10,484 bases of DNA, from assembly GCA_030595455.1 (NCBI GenBank), contig JAUVDF010000018.1, forward strand, positions 1 to 10,484. Direction: 5' to 3'. Positions 1 through 8,200 of the stretch are shown one piece after another. The notes beneath the pieces were generated by a model. That model was not told the origin of the DNA. It saw only the letters and a program-made list of their open reading frames with translations, and ran no database searches. A program made the position numbers and the translations under genes. This stretch comes from Fidelibacterota bacterium. GTDB taxonomy: Bacteria; Fidelibacterota; UBA8477; JABMPR01. Positions within the stretch are counted from its first letter, which is position 1. Each line of letters opens with the position of its first letter.

Positions 1-860
1 CAGAAGAGCATGGCAACTTGGATCAAATTGCCAGTGTATATTCCTTTGCTGACAGTCGTTTTCGTGAGAGTCTATTTGAGTCAGGTCCGCGTATAATTAC
101 TTTTGCCAATATCTTGAAATGGAAGTCACTTCCACTTGCCCCTTTACTAAGTGATCTTATGGAGTTTGGGAAACTGGGGATGGGTTGTGAAGTTGAGATG
201 GAGTTTGCCGTTAACTTGGGAGATAATAATGGAGATCATGCGCAGCTCTCCATTTTGCAGATCAGACCCATGGTTACCTTTGAACGACCCCACCTGGTTG
301 ATATCCAACATGCTAAAAAGAGTGATAAGGTATTCCACAGTGAGATCTGCCTGGGGAATGGTGACAATGTGGGCATTTATGATCTGGTCTATGTTGATAT
401 CGATAGTTTTAATATTCTTGAGAGTCGACATATTGCCCAAGAAATTAGTGATATGAATAAAAATTTCAGTGCAGAGAAGCCTTACCTGCTTGTCGGACCG
501 GGTCGCTGGGGAACAGCTGATCCTTTATTGGGTATCCCTGTTGGCTGGAACCATATTTCAAATGTTAGATCCATCGTAGAAGTCGGTCTACCGGATCTCT
601 ATGTTGATCCTTCCTTCGGAAGTCACTTCTTCCAAAATATTACCTCCCTGGGAATAAGCTATTTTACTATTCCACCTCGCTTATTGAATGAGAGTATGAA
701 TATGGATTGGTTCAAGAATCAAACCCCTAACACACAAACTAAATATTTGAAACATTACCATTTTGAAGACCCCTTTATCATCCAGGTAGATGGACTAAAT
801 GGTGAAGGTCATATCTGGAGACCTGGTGCTTCAAACTCAGAGACTGATGATATTATTTAG
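1..860 (+). CDS. PEP/pyruvate-binding domain protein (PPDK/PEP synthase-like), C-terminal part
   Basis: Partial gene: the frame is open from the left edge (first full codon at base 3, E-E-H-G-N-L) to TAG at 858-860, so the TTG at 18 is not the true start. About 286 residues are visible. Counting from that TTG codon, the first part has the end of an ATP-grasp PPDK_N domain: an acidic strand VEMEFAV (E60, E62) followed by LQIRPM (Q81, R83, P84), which matches the ATP-binding end of PEP synthases (ILQxRPE). After it comes LVGPGRWGTADPLLGIPV (158-174) and SHFFQNITS (202-210), a tail I associate with long Bacteroidetes PEP/pyruvate-binding proteins rather than true PEP synthase. No phosphohistidine swivelling domain or PEP-binding TIM barrel follows, so a classical PEP synthase reaction is doubtful; the substrate is unknown. 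No terminator is evident before the next gene. Confidence 0.82.
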   Translation, partial: EEHGNLDQIASVYSFADSRFRESLFESGPRIITFANILKWKSLPLAPLLSDLMEFGKLGMGCEVEMEFAVNLGDNNGDHAQLSILQIRPMVTFERPHLVDIQHAKKSDKVFHSEICLGNGDNVGIYDLVYVDIDSFNILESRHIAQEISDMNKNFSAEKPYLLVGPGRWGTADPLLGIPVGWNHISNVRSIVEVGLPDLYVDPSFGSHFFQNITSLGISYFTIPPRLLNESMNMDWFKNQTPNTQTKYLKHYHFEDPFIIQVDGLNGEGHIWRPGASNSETDDII

Positions 861-875
861 CTACTGATTTCTTAC

Positions 876-905
876 TTGAGATGAGTCGTTTTTCGATTAG
901 GTTTT
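876..905 (+). promoter_or_regulatory. Possible Bacteroidetes-type promoter for the outer-membrane protein gene
   Basis: TTG at 876-878 is followed after 19 bases by TAGGTTTT at 898-905. This resembles the Bacteroidetes sigma factor pattern (TTG near -33, TAnnTTTG near -7), with one mismatch in the second box. It would start transcription near 912, just ahead of the AAGGAG at 923-928. The match is short and the phylum is itself inferred, so this is tentative. Confidence 0.3.
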
Positions 906-938
906 CGCATCAAAATTAATTTAAGGAGAATGAAGGTT

Positions 939-1388
939 ATGCGTAAAGTTTTATTGATTGTACTCATTATGGTTTTAGCAGTTTCTGTTAACGCCCAGGG
1001 CTCTGGTATTGGTGTCGGTTTTTCAGATGCTGGATTGGAAGGTAAATATTGGATGAGCGGATCAACTGCTTTAGCAATTCACTGGAATCTTGACACGCAC
1101 ATTGGTGTTGACTACTTATTAAATCAACCAGATATGGTTCAACTGACTAGTGCTCCAACACCTGTTTACTATGGTGTAGGTATTGGTTTGGGAACACATA
1201 AAGGTTTCGATGAAAATTTCGATGAAACTACTGAATTAGATCTAAATATTCGTGGCGTAGCTGGTATTGGCTACTACGTATCTGCTTTTCCTGTGGACAT
1301 TTATCTAGAACTTGTTCCTTCTATCGGTGTTCTCGGAGGTGGTGGATTTGGTGTTGGTGGTAACTTAGGTTTCCGCTACTTTTTCTAA
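939..1388 (+). CDS. Small secreted protein, probable outer-membrane beta-barrel
   Basis: I choose the ATG at 939 over the ATG at 930. AAGGAG at 923-928 lies 10 bases before 939 but only 1 base before 930, and the later start gives a tidy signal peptide, MRKVLLIVLIMVLAVSVNAQ, with likely cleavage after NA (residue 19). The 149-residue precursor leaves about 130 mature residues, rich in Gly and in alternating hydrophobic/polar stretches (GIGVGFSDAG, IRGVAGIGYYV, GVGGNLGFRYFF). It has no Cys. It ends in aromatic residues with a terminal Phe, the C-terminal signature recognised by the BAM machinery of Gram-negative bacteria. The size suits a small barrel of about 6 to 8 strands. The ligand and specific role are unknown. 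It lies 78 bases after the upstream gene and has its own terminator. Confidence 0.72.
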   Translation: MRKVLLIVLIMVLAVSVNAQGSGIGVGFSDAGLEGKYWMSGSTALAIHWNLDTHIGVDYLLNQPDMVQLTSAPTPVYYGVGIGLGTHKGFDENFDETTELDLNIRGVAGIGYYVSAFPVDIYLELVPSIGVLGGGGFGVGGNLGFRYFF

Positions 1389-1411
1389 AACCTAGTTAGT
1401 ATTATTTACAT

Positions 1412-1444
1412 AAAAGCCTCCTGCTATGAACAGGGGGCTTTTTT
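1412..1444 (+). terminator. Intrinsic terminator after the outer-membrane protein gene
   Basis: A 12-bp stem with one G-T wobble pairs 1412-1423 (AAAAGCCTCCTG) with 1431-1442 (CAGGGGGCTTTT) around a 7-base loop, and the 3' arm runs into a six-T tract (1439-1444). It lies 23 bases after the TAA at 1386-1388, a textbook Rho-independent arrangement. Confidence 0.88.
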
Positions 1445-1458
1445 ATTGATAATAGGCC

Positions 1459-1514
1459 TGTTCAAGTTTACTATTTGGGCTAAATATGTTCATTGATCTT
1501 TAGATGGTGAACAT
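1459..1514. promoter_or_regulatory. TGTTCA repeats and hairpin upstream of the conserved orphan gene
   Basis: TGTTCA occurs at 1459-1464 and again at 1487-1492, and its inverse TGAACA at 1508-1513. The last two extend to a 7-bp inverted repeat, ATGTTCA (1486-1492) with TGAACAT (1508-1514), whose interior can also pair (ATC 1496-1498 with GAT 1503-1505, loop TTTA). It ends 44 bases before the start codon at 1559. It could be an operator or an RNA hairpin; no regulator can be named. Confidence 0.3.
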
Positions 1515-1558
1515 GGTTATTTAACAACTGAGAATGATTATTTTTATAAGGCTTATTA

Positions 1559-3379
1559 ATGTCTGAAACTATTCATAATTTTCACATTCCGGTCATGGGC
1601 ACTGGACATTCAATTGATACTCCAATTCGTTTGGCACACCTTGGAATCACATCTGTCATCTCAATCATTGATGATATCCTCTTGGAAAGGCTTAGAAAGT
1701 ACTATACGGCTGAATATAATCTTCCCTTTCAACGGATTTCTGCTCGTGAGGAAGATGGCCGCGCTAAACGTATTACTGCCTATCTGGATATGGTCCATGA
1801 TATTGTACAAATGAAGATGGAAAACGTTCGAGCTCTTCCGTTCTTCGAGAAAAATGAAAAATCACGTTATTTTGAGTTACTGCCGGATGCGAGCAGCCTG
1901 AAAAAGGCCTATAATGACCTTCTGGCCACAAAACCCGGAGATTTACGCGAGAAATTCGCTCATGAATTGAGTCAGCGAATGCATCCAGGTGCCATTGATG
2001 TTAATATCATGGTCAAGGTGGACCGCTTAGCCGCTGACAAACATGGCAAACCCCTGAGTGAAGAATTCTCTGATGCCAAAGCCGCTTTACGGGGCTTTGC
2101 TAAAAGTAAACTTGAATCTGCAATGATCTTCTCAGCGGGGATCAATCAGAGTCTTTATGGTTATATGACCAAGTATAAAGATTTTTACCGAGATCATGAA
2201 GGTGAGATTAAGAAAAAAATTATTTTAAAGGTGAGTGACTTCCGCTCTGCCATGATCCAGGGACGCTATATGGCAAAGAAAGGTCTCGAGATTTCAGAAT
2301 TTAGAATTGAATCAGGTCTCAACTGTGGTGGGCATGCCTTCGCATCACCAGGGCACTTGTTGCCAATACTGCTCCATGATTTTAAAGAAAAAAGACAAGA
2401 ACTTGGCACGCAATTTCAACCCATTATTAAGCGCTTCTATGATAAGGTAGGTTGGGAATACCCGGAGAGTCTTGAGCATCATCCTGAGATTACGGTACAG
2501 GGTGGGATTGGTAATTACGGAGAAGTTCAGCGTCTTGAACAAGGATTTGGCATTGACCGAACTGGTTGGGCCAGTCCTTTCCTCCTGGTCCCAGAAGCAA
2601 CTCCCATTGATACACCAACAAGACTACAGTTGATGAATTCTACAGAAGATACCTTGTACTTGAGTGGTGCATCCCCCCTGGGAGTACCCTTTAATAACTT
2701 GAAGGACTCAGGGTCTCAAAAGTGGGGCGAGGAACGTTATCTCAAGGGCAAACCGGGTTCACCATGTCCAAAAGGATTTTTGGTTTCGAATACAGAATTT
2801 ACTGATCACCATATTTGTACTGCATCTTCTGAATATATGGGTCATAAGCTTAAAGAGATTAATACTAATTTTGAGCCTGGAGCCACGAAAGATGCTGCAA
2901 TTAGTAAGATGTTATCAAAGGCCTGTCTCTGTGAGCATCTTGGCAATGGTGCCCTTATCAGTTTGGGCATAACTCCAGCTGAACGTTCACCACAGGCAAT
3001 CTGCCCCGGCCCTAACCTTTCCTGGTTTAACCGGAACTATTCGCTAGAAGAAATGGTCGATCAAATCTATGGCAGGGGAAAAGATTTATTATCGAGCGAA
3101 CGTCCCCACATGTTTGCCAAAGAAATCCAGCTCTATGTGGATCATTTTCAATCTCTTGTTGATGATGCCATTGACAATTTGAGGCAACAGAAAGCCTTAC
3201 ATACCTTCTATGATAATATGCAGGCGGGCTTCGATTTTTGTAAACAAATAGCCAAGGATATTGCTTATCATGGTGAAAATCTACCCTCACTAAGTGAAGC
3301 AATTGACAAACAGGGTAAACGGCTGGACGAATTTTATGAGAATTTTAAAGCTCAAATTAAGGTCGAAGAACCTGCCTGA
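1559..3379 (+). CDS. Conserved protein of unknown function; possible flavin-type TIM barrel with Cys-rich C-terminal half
   Basis: 606 residues, ATG at 1559 behind a weak AAGG (1548-1551), ending in tandem stops TGA TAA (3377-3382). I recall close relatives as hypothetical proteins in Bacteroidetes-like genomes but know no assigned function. The N-terminus FHIPVMGTGHSIDTPIRLA (8-26) resembles the first strand and loop of FMN-binding TIM barrels. Strand-like segments follow at 147-155 (DVNIMVKVD), 188-195, 221-227 and 246-254. TVQGGIGNYGEVQRL (312-326), then GIDRTGWASPFLLVPEAT (331-348), parallels the phosphate-binding AGGI...LGAdgvqmGT.Fl..pE pattern of nitronate monooxygenase-like enzymes. 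Cysteines sit at C256 (NCGGHAF), C403 (PCPKG), C420, C456 and C458 (ACLCEHLGNG), C482 (ICPGPN) and C561, suggesting metal or Fe-S binding. The protein looks cytosolic, with no signal peptide or membrane segment. The oxidoreductase idea is inference; the gene itself is certain. Confidence 0.75.
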   Translation: MSETIHNFHIPVMGTGHSIDTPIRLAHLGITSVISIIDDILLERLRKYYTAEYNLPFQRISAREEDGRAKRITAYLDMVHDIVQMKMENVRALPFFEKNEKSRYFELLPDASSLKKAYNDLLATKPGDLREKFAHELSQRMHPGAIDVNIMVKVDRLAADKHGKPLSEEFSDAKAALRGFAKSKLESAMIFSAGINQSLYGYMTKYKDFYRDHEGEIKKKIILKVSDFRSAMIQGRYMAKKGLEISEFRIESGLNCGGHAFASPGHLLPILLHDFKEKRQELGTQFQPIIKRFYDKVGWEYPESLEHHPEITVQGGIGNYGEVQRLEQGFGIDRTGWASPFLLVPEATPIDTPTRLQLMNSTEDTLYLSGASPLGVPFNNLKDSGSQKWGEERYLKGKPGSPCPKGFLVSNTEFTDHHICTASSEYMGHKLKEINTNFEPGATKDAAISKMLSKACLCEHLGNGALISLGITPAERSPQAICPGPNLSWFNRNYSLEEMVDQIYGRGKDLLSSERPHMFAKEIQLYVDHFQSLVDDAIDNLRQQKALHTFYDNMQAGFDFCKQIAKDIAYHGENLPSLSEAIDKQGKRLDEFYENFKAQIKVEEPA

Positions 3380-3402
3380 TAAAGCTTGCTTAAATATTTT
3401 GC

Positions 3403-3520
3403 ATAAAAAAAGCGCGGAGAAGCCCCGCGTTTTTTGTTCACAACAAGTTTTAGTCTTATTGTGATTAGACAACTACAACTGGATAAACTTTTTTATGAGA
3501 TATAAAAAAAGCGCGGAGAA
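3403..3520. repeat. Direct repeat covering the left arms of two terminators
   Basis: The 19-base string ATAAAAAAAGCGCGGAGAA is present at 3403-3421 and at 3502-3520, 99 bases apart. Each copy is completed to a hairpin by a compatible but not identical right arm (GCCCCGCG versus TACCGCGC). This is either a local duplication of a terminator or two members of a terminator-type repeat family in this genome. Confidence 0.7.
3407..3435 (+). terminator. Intrinsic terminator after the conserved orphan gene
   Basis: An 11-bp stem (one G-T wobble) pairs 3407-3417 with 3425-3435 around a 7-base loop. The core is CGCGG/CCGCG, with an A-tract on the left and a T-tract on the right, so it can also work on the minus strand as a second terminator for gdhA. 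It starts 27 bases after the stop codon. Its left arm and loop start are repeated at 3502-3520. Confidence 0.88.
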
Positions 3521-3534
3521 TACCGCGCTTTTTT
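3505..3534 (-). terminator. Intrinsic bidirectional terminator, mainly for gdhA
   Basis: A perfect 12-bp stem pairs 3505-3516 (AAAAAAGCGCGG) with 3523-3534 (CCGCGCTTTTTT) around a 6-base loop. Read on the minus strand it lies 24 bases after the gdhA stop codon and ends in a T-run. Being symmetric, it would also stop any plus-strand read-through from the preceding gene. Confidence 0.88.
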
Positions 3535-3558
3535 GAGCTATATCTTCTGAATCAGGTC

Positions 3559-4910
<1,352 letters not shown>

Positions 4911-5057
4911 AAATATTGGACTTCAGCTCTAACTCCGCTCTCCTGTTGCCACATATCTATTGATGGGCATGAGACTACAGTCGCTGAATGGTCCGGTGTT
5001 TTATTCTTTTTTTTCATTGTCAATTAGTGAGACAAATCTTGTGCCATTTAACCACAA

Positions 5058-5085
5058 ATGACGAAAATATCGGTGCGTTTATAAT
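5058..5085 (+). promoter_or_regulatory. Candidate sigma70-type promoter for the ligase-GNAT gene
   Basis: ATGACG at 5058-5063 (four of six to TTGACA), a 16-base spacer and a perfect TATAAT at 5080-5085. Transcription would start near 5092, leaving a leader of about 165 bases. The region is AT-rich, so chance matches are expected; a rival pair lies at 5127-5155. Confidence 0.33.
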
Positions 5086-5113
5086 AAATGTTTTACAAAC
5101 CAATACCGCATAA

Positions 5114-5212
5114 TTATTTCACAAATTTGAATATTTGATTTAATACTAATTTAATTACTCTGATTATTGCGTCTTTCAGCAGCTGAGCATCAGCAATTAA
5201 TTTGGAAGTCAT
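5114..5212 (-). CDS. Possible 32-residue amphipathic peptide ORF
   Basis: On the minus strand an ATG at 5212-5210 opens a 32-codon frame ending TAA at 5116-5114, preceded by a purine-rich AGGGGAGAGAGTG; the GGAG at 5222-5219 is 6 bases from the ATG. The peptide (starting MTSKLIADAQLLKDAI) puts charged or amide residues at 4, 8, 14, 18, 21, 25, 29 and 32, an i+3/i+4 spacing that gives one polar and one hydrophobic helix face, with net positive charge. Short cationic membrane-active peptides look like this, but AT-rich DNA produces such strings easily. It lies upstream of gdhA in the same orientation, with 214 bases between. I am not sure that it is a gene. Confidence 0.22.
   Translation of the reverse strand: MTSKLIADAQLLKDAIIRVIKLVLNQIFKFVK
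5127..5155 (+). promoter_or_regulatory. Alternative promoter for the ligase-GNAT gene
   Basis: TTGAAT at 5127-5132, a 17-base spacer and TTTAAT at 5150-5155, each five of six to consensus for a housekeeping promoter. It would give a leader of about 95 bases. It overlaps the possible minus-strand short ORF, so at most one of the two readings of this stretch may be meaningful. Confidence 0.28.
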
Positions 5213-5257
5213 CACTCTCTCCCCTATTTTATTATTCTTAACAAAAAGGAATAACTG

Positions 5258-8200
5258 GTGAGCAAGTCCCTGCAAGACCTCATAGACAATCTTAGTAAAG
5301 AGCCCCTTAGTCATGGCTCAGTGCTTCTGCAATATTTTAAAGGCTTGCCGCAACACAGTCCTGACGACTTACAGTTATGGGTCCGAGATATTCTCAAATA
5401 TGGTGCTGAAATTCTTGCCTCAGAGAGTGAGGAGTTGCAAACTCTACTTTTGGAACAAGGCTGGAATCCTGATTTTACTTCACTGATCAAAGAAAGTGGA
5501 AAACACAACCAGTGGTTTGACCTGGAAATGGACTTAATCCGGACCCTGAATTATACACCGGGGACACTCTTCTATCGACGTGCCACTGAACTGGGGTCAA
5601 AATCTCTTTTTACTTTTAAGCGAGACCGGGAGTGGCAAAAAAGATCATGGTCTGCTACCAGAACTACTGTGGATCATCTGGCTGCCGGCCTTATAGACCT
5701 TATGGGAAGTACAAACCCCCGTATCGCCATCCTCTCCGAAAATCGGCTTGAAGTTGCCTATACTGATATAGCATGTCTAGCCTATGGGTTTGTGAATGTC
5801 CCCATACAACCTGCCGCACCACCTGACCAGGTCGAGTACATTATACAACATGCTGAGATAGAGGGTATTTTCATCTCCGATTCACAGCATTTGAAAACCA
5901 TTGAAAGTGTTTTAACCAGACTACCAAACCTGAAGCACATTATCACCTATGATGATGTGATATCCACAAATCCCAAGGTGAAATCTTTTAAAAGCTTAAT
6001 TGATGAAACAGGTAGTGAAGCAACTTTGGATTGGCTGGAAGGTATACGTCTCTCTGTATCGCTTGACAGCATTGCCAGTATCATGTATACCTCTGGAACT
6101 ACTGGTCATCCCAAGGGAATCGTCTTTACCCATGAAAATATAATTTCTAAAAGATTTGCGCGAAGTCTGGCTCTTAATCTTGGCCAGGGTGACCGATTTT
6201 TATGCTTTCTACCACTTTTCCATACTTTCGGCCGATTTTTAGAGATGTGGGGATCCATATTCTGGGGGTCGGACTATGTTTTTTCCAGCGGTAAAGGAAT
6301 TCAGTCTTTACTAAGTGACCTTAAGGATATCCAACCTTCAGTCCTCATCAGTATTCCTAAACGTTGGCAAGATATTTATGAAAAAACAGCTACAATCGTT
6401 GATGTCAACCACGAAGATTATGAAACCGTACACCCTGTGTTATCAGAAATAATTGGTGGAAATTTGCAGTGGGGTTTGTCAGCAGCCGGATATTTGCCAC
6501 CAGAGGTATTTCGCTTCTTCCAGGCCCATGGAGTCAACCTACATAGTGGCTATGGGATGACAGAAGCGACCGGTGGAATTACCATGACACCAACCAAGGG
6601 CTATATCGAAAATTCGGTTGGGGTTCCACTACCGGGCATGGAGATCAAACTAGTCGATGATGGTGAACTTTGGATCCGTAGCGCTTATGTATCAGGGAGT
6701 TATTGGAATCCGCCTGAAGCTGATCACCGTCCTGAAGGATGGTTTACAACTGGTGATATATTCCAAAAACTTGAGAATAACCAGATTGAGATTGTAGATA
6801 GAAAAAAAGAGATTTACAAAAATGCCAAAGGTCAAACGGTAGCTCCTCAAAAGATTGAGAATATGTTTCGTGATTTTGACAGTATTCATCAATTATTCAT
6901 TGTCGGTGATCATCGACCCTATAACACAGCTCTCGTAAGGGTGAATCGTAAGCATGAAGACATCCGGCCACTCTGGAATAAAGAGCAGGAGCTCCAAGAT
7001 TATGTCGCCACAGTTATTCACTCTGTGAACTCGTTTCTAGCCCCCTTTGAGCGAATTGTTGATTTTCTATTGGTCGATCGTGAATTTGACAAAGCCCATG
7101 GTGAATTGACTGAGAAAGGGACCTTTAAGCGCAGTGAGATCCTGAAGCATTTCGATACATTTATTGAAACTCTATATGAGAAACCCTATAAATCATTTTT
7201 CATCGGTGATCTGGAAGTTCAAATCCCAAATTGGATATTTCGTCAGAGAGGTTGGACCCAAAATAATCTGGAAGTGGATGGCAATCATTTAAGACACCGG
7301 AATCAACGCTTTTCTTTACAAATCGAACCACATGACGGCGGGATCCGTATTGGTAGCTTTAATTATCAATTCGAGGGTCCCGTACTACAATTTGATGACT
7401 TTGTACGCCAGCCAGCCTACTGTATTGGGAATAAAGACCTGGAGGATTTTCTAGATTACTCAAACCTGAGGATTAAGCCCCTTAGTCAAAAGCCGGAGTG
7501 GTTGCCTGGTCCATGGATCAATATCAAATCTACAGATGCAGAGCGAGCTCAGTATGAAAACGATATTCAACAGGCTCTAGAACACTCAGACAGCTCTTTG
7601 GAGACACTCAGGCCTGTCATAAATCTTATCTACTCCCAAACCTTGCATCCATCACAAGCAGCGTTTCGCCTGCTCGCTAAAATTTATGCTAATTCAGATG
7701 AAAATATCCGTAATGTTATTCGATATGCGTTCTTACGATTAATCAGATCAGATGAGCTTCAGCAATCTCGATTTGCAGTAGAGCAGGTTGTAGCTTTATA
7801 TCCAGCCAATGAATTAGAAAAAATTGTGACTTATGCATTAGAGACAAAGCTAATGTTCAGCTTTGATGATGATCATTCGGCCTGGTCTAATATCAATACC
7901 CATAAGGTTTCACTCGCTACCAATTACTTGAGATGGTTATCGAATGAAGAAGCTGATTCTAAAACCCCTTCCATCTTGATTCAGAATATACTGAGTATCT
8001 TATTTTTATGGTCAAGACAGTTTCCTCAGTATTATGCTGTTATCCGCTCAGCAATGATCAGTGCTGTAGTCCATCTTCCTGAGAATACACCACTCAAATT
8101 GATGATCCTTGGGGCTTATGACACCCTCACTTTAAATTTCTCCCAGGCTATGAATAATATGGACTCTACATCAGCTAGTCTGTACGATAGCCAGACAATG

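Noticed and set aside
147..456. Overlapping ORFs of 97 and 101 residues on both strands inside the PEP/pyruvate-binding gene
   Set aside because: They lie wholly inside a frame with clear family motifs, lack ribosome binding sites and show no recognisable domain.
930..938. Earlier ATG at 930 as the start of the outer-membrane protein
   Set aside because: It is 1 base from the AAGGAG site, too close for initiation; the ATG at 939 has a workable spacing and starts a cleaner signal peptide.
3027..3302. 91-residue minus-strand ORF inside the conserved orphan gene
   Set aside because: Antisense shadow; its composition (many His, Arg and Cys in no pattern) is that of a complement frame of a real gene.
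5018..5023. Perfect minus-strand TTGACA as the gdhA -35 box
   Set aside because: At 16-18 base spacing there is no acceptable -10 (AACACC at 17), so I do not call a gdhA promoter from it.
5182..5194. GCTGA-GCA-TCAGC mini-palindrome in the intergenic region
   Set aside because: Only a 5-bp stem with no T-tract or repeated copy; expected by chance.
5213..5314. Extension of the short intergenic ORF to a 66-residue minus-strand ORF
   Set aside because: The extension overlaps the 5' end of the ligase-GNAT gene antisense and has no ribosome binding site; only the internal ATG at 5212 is plausible.
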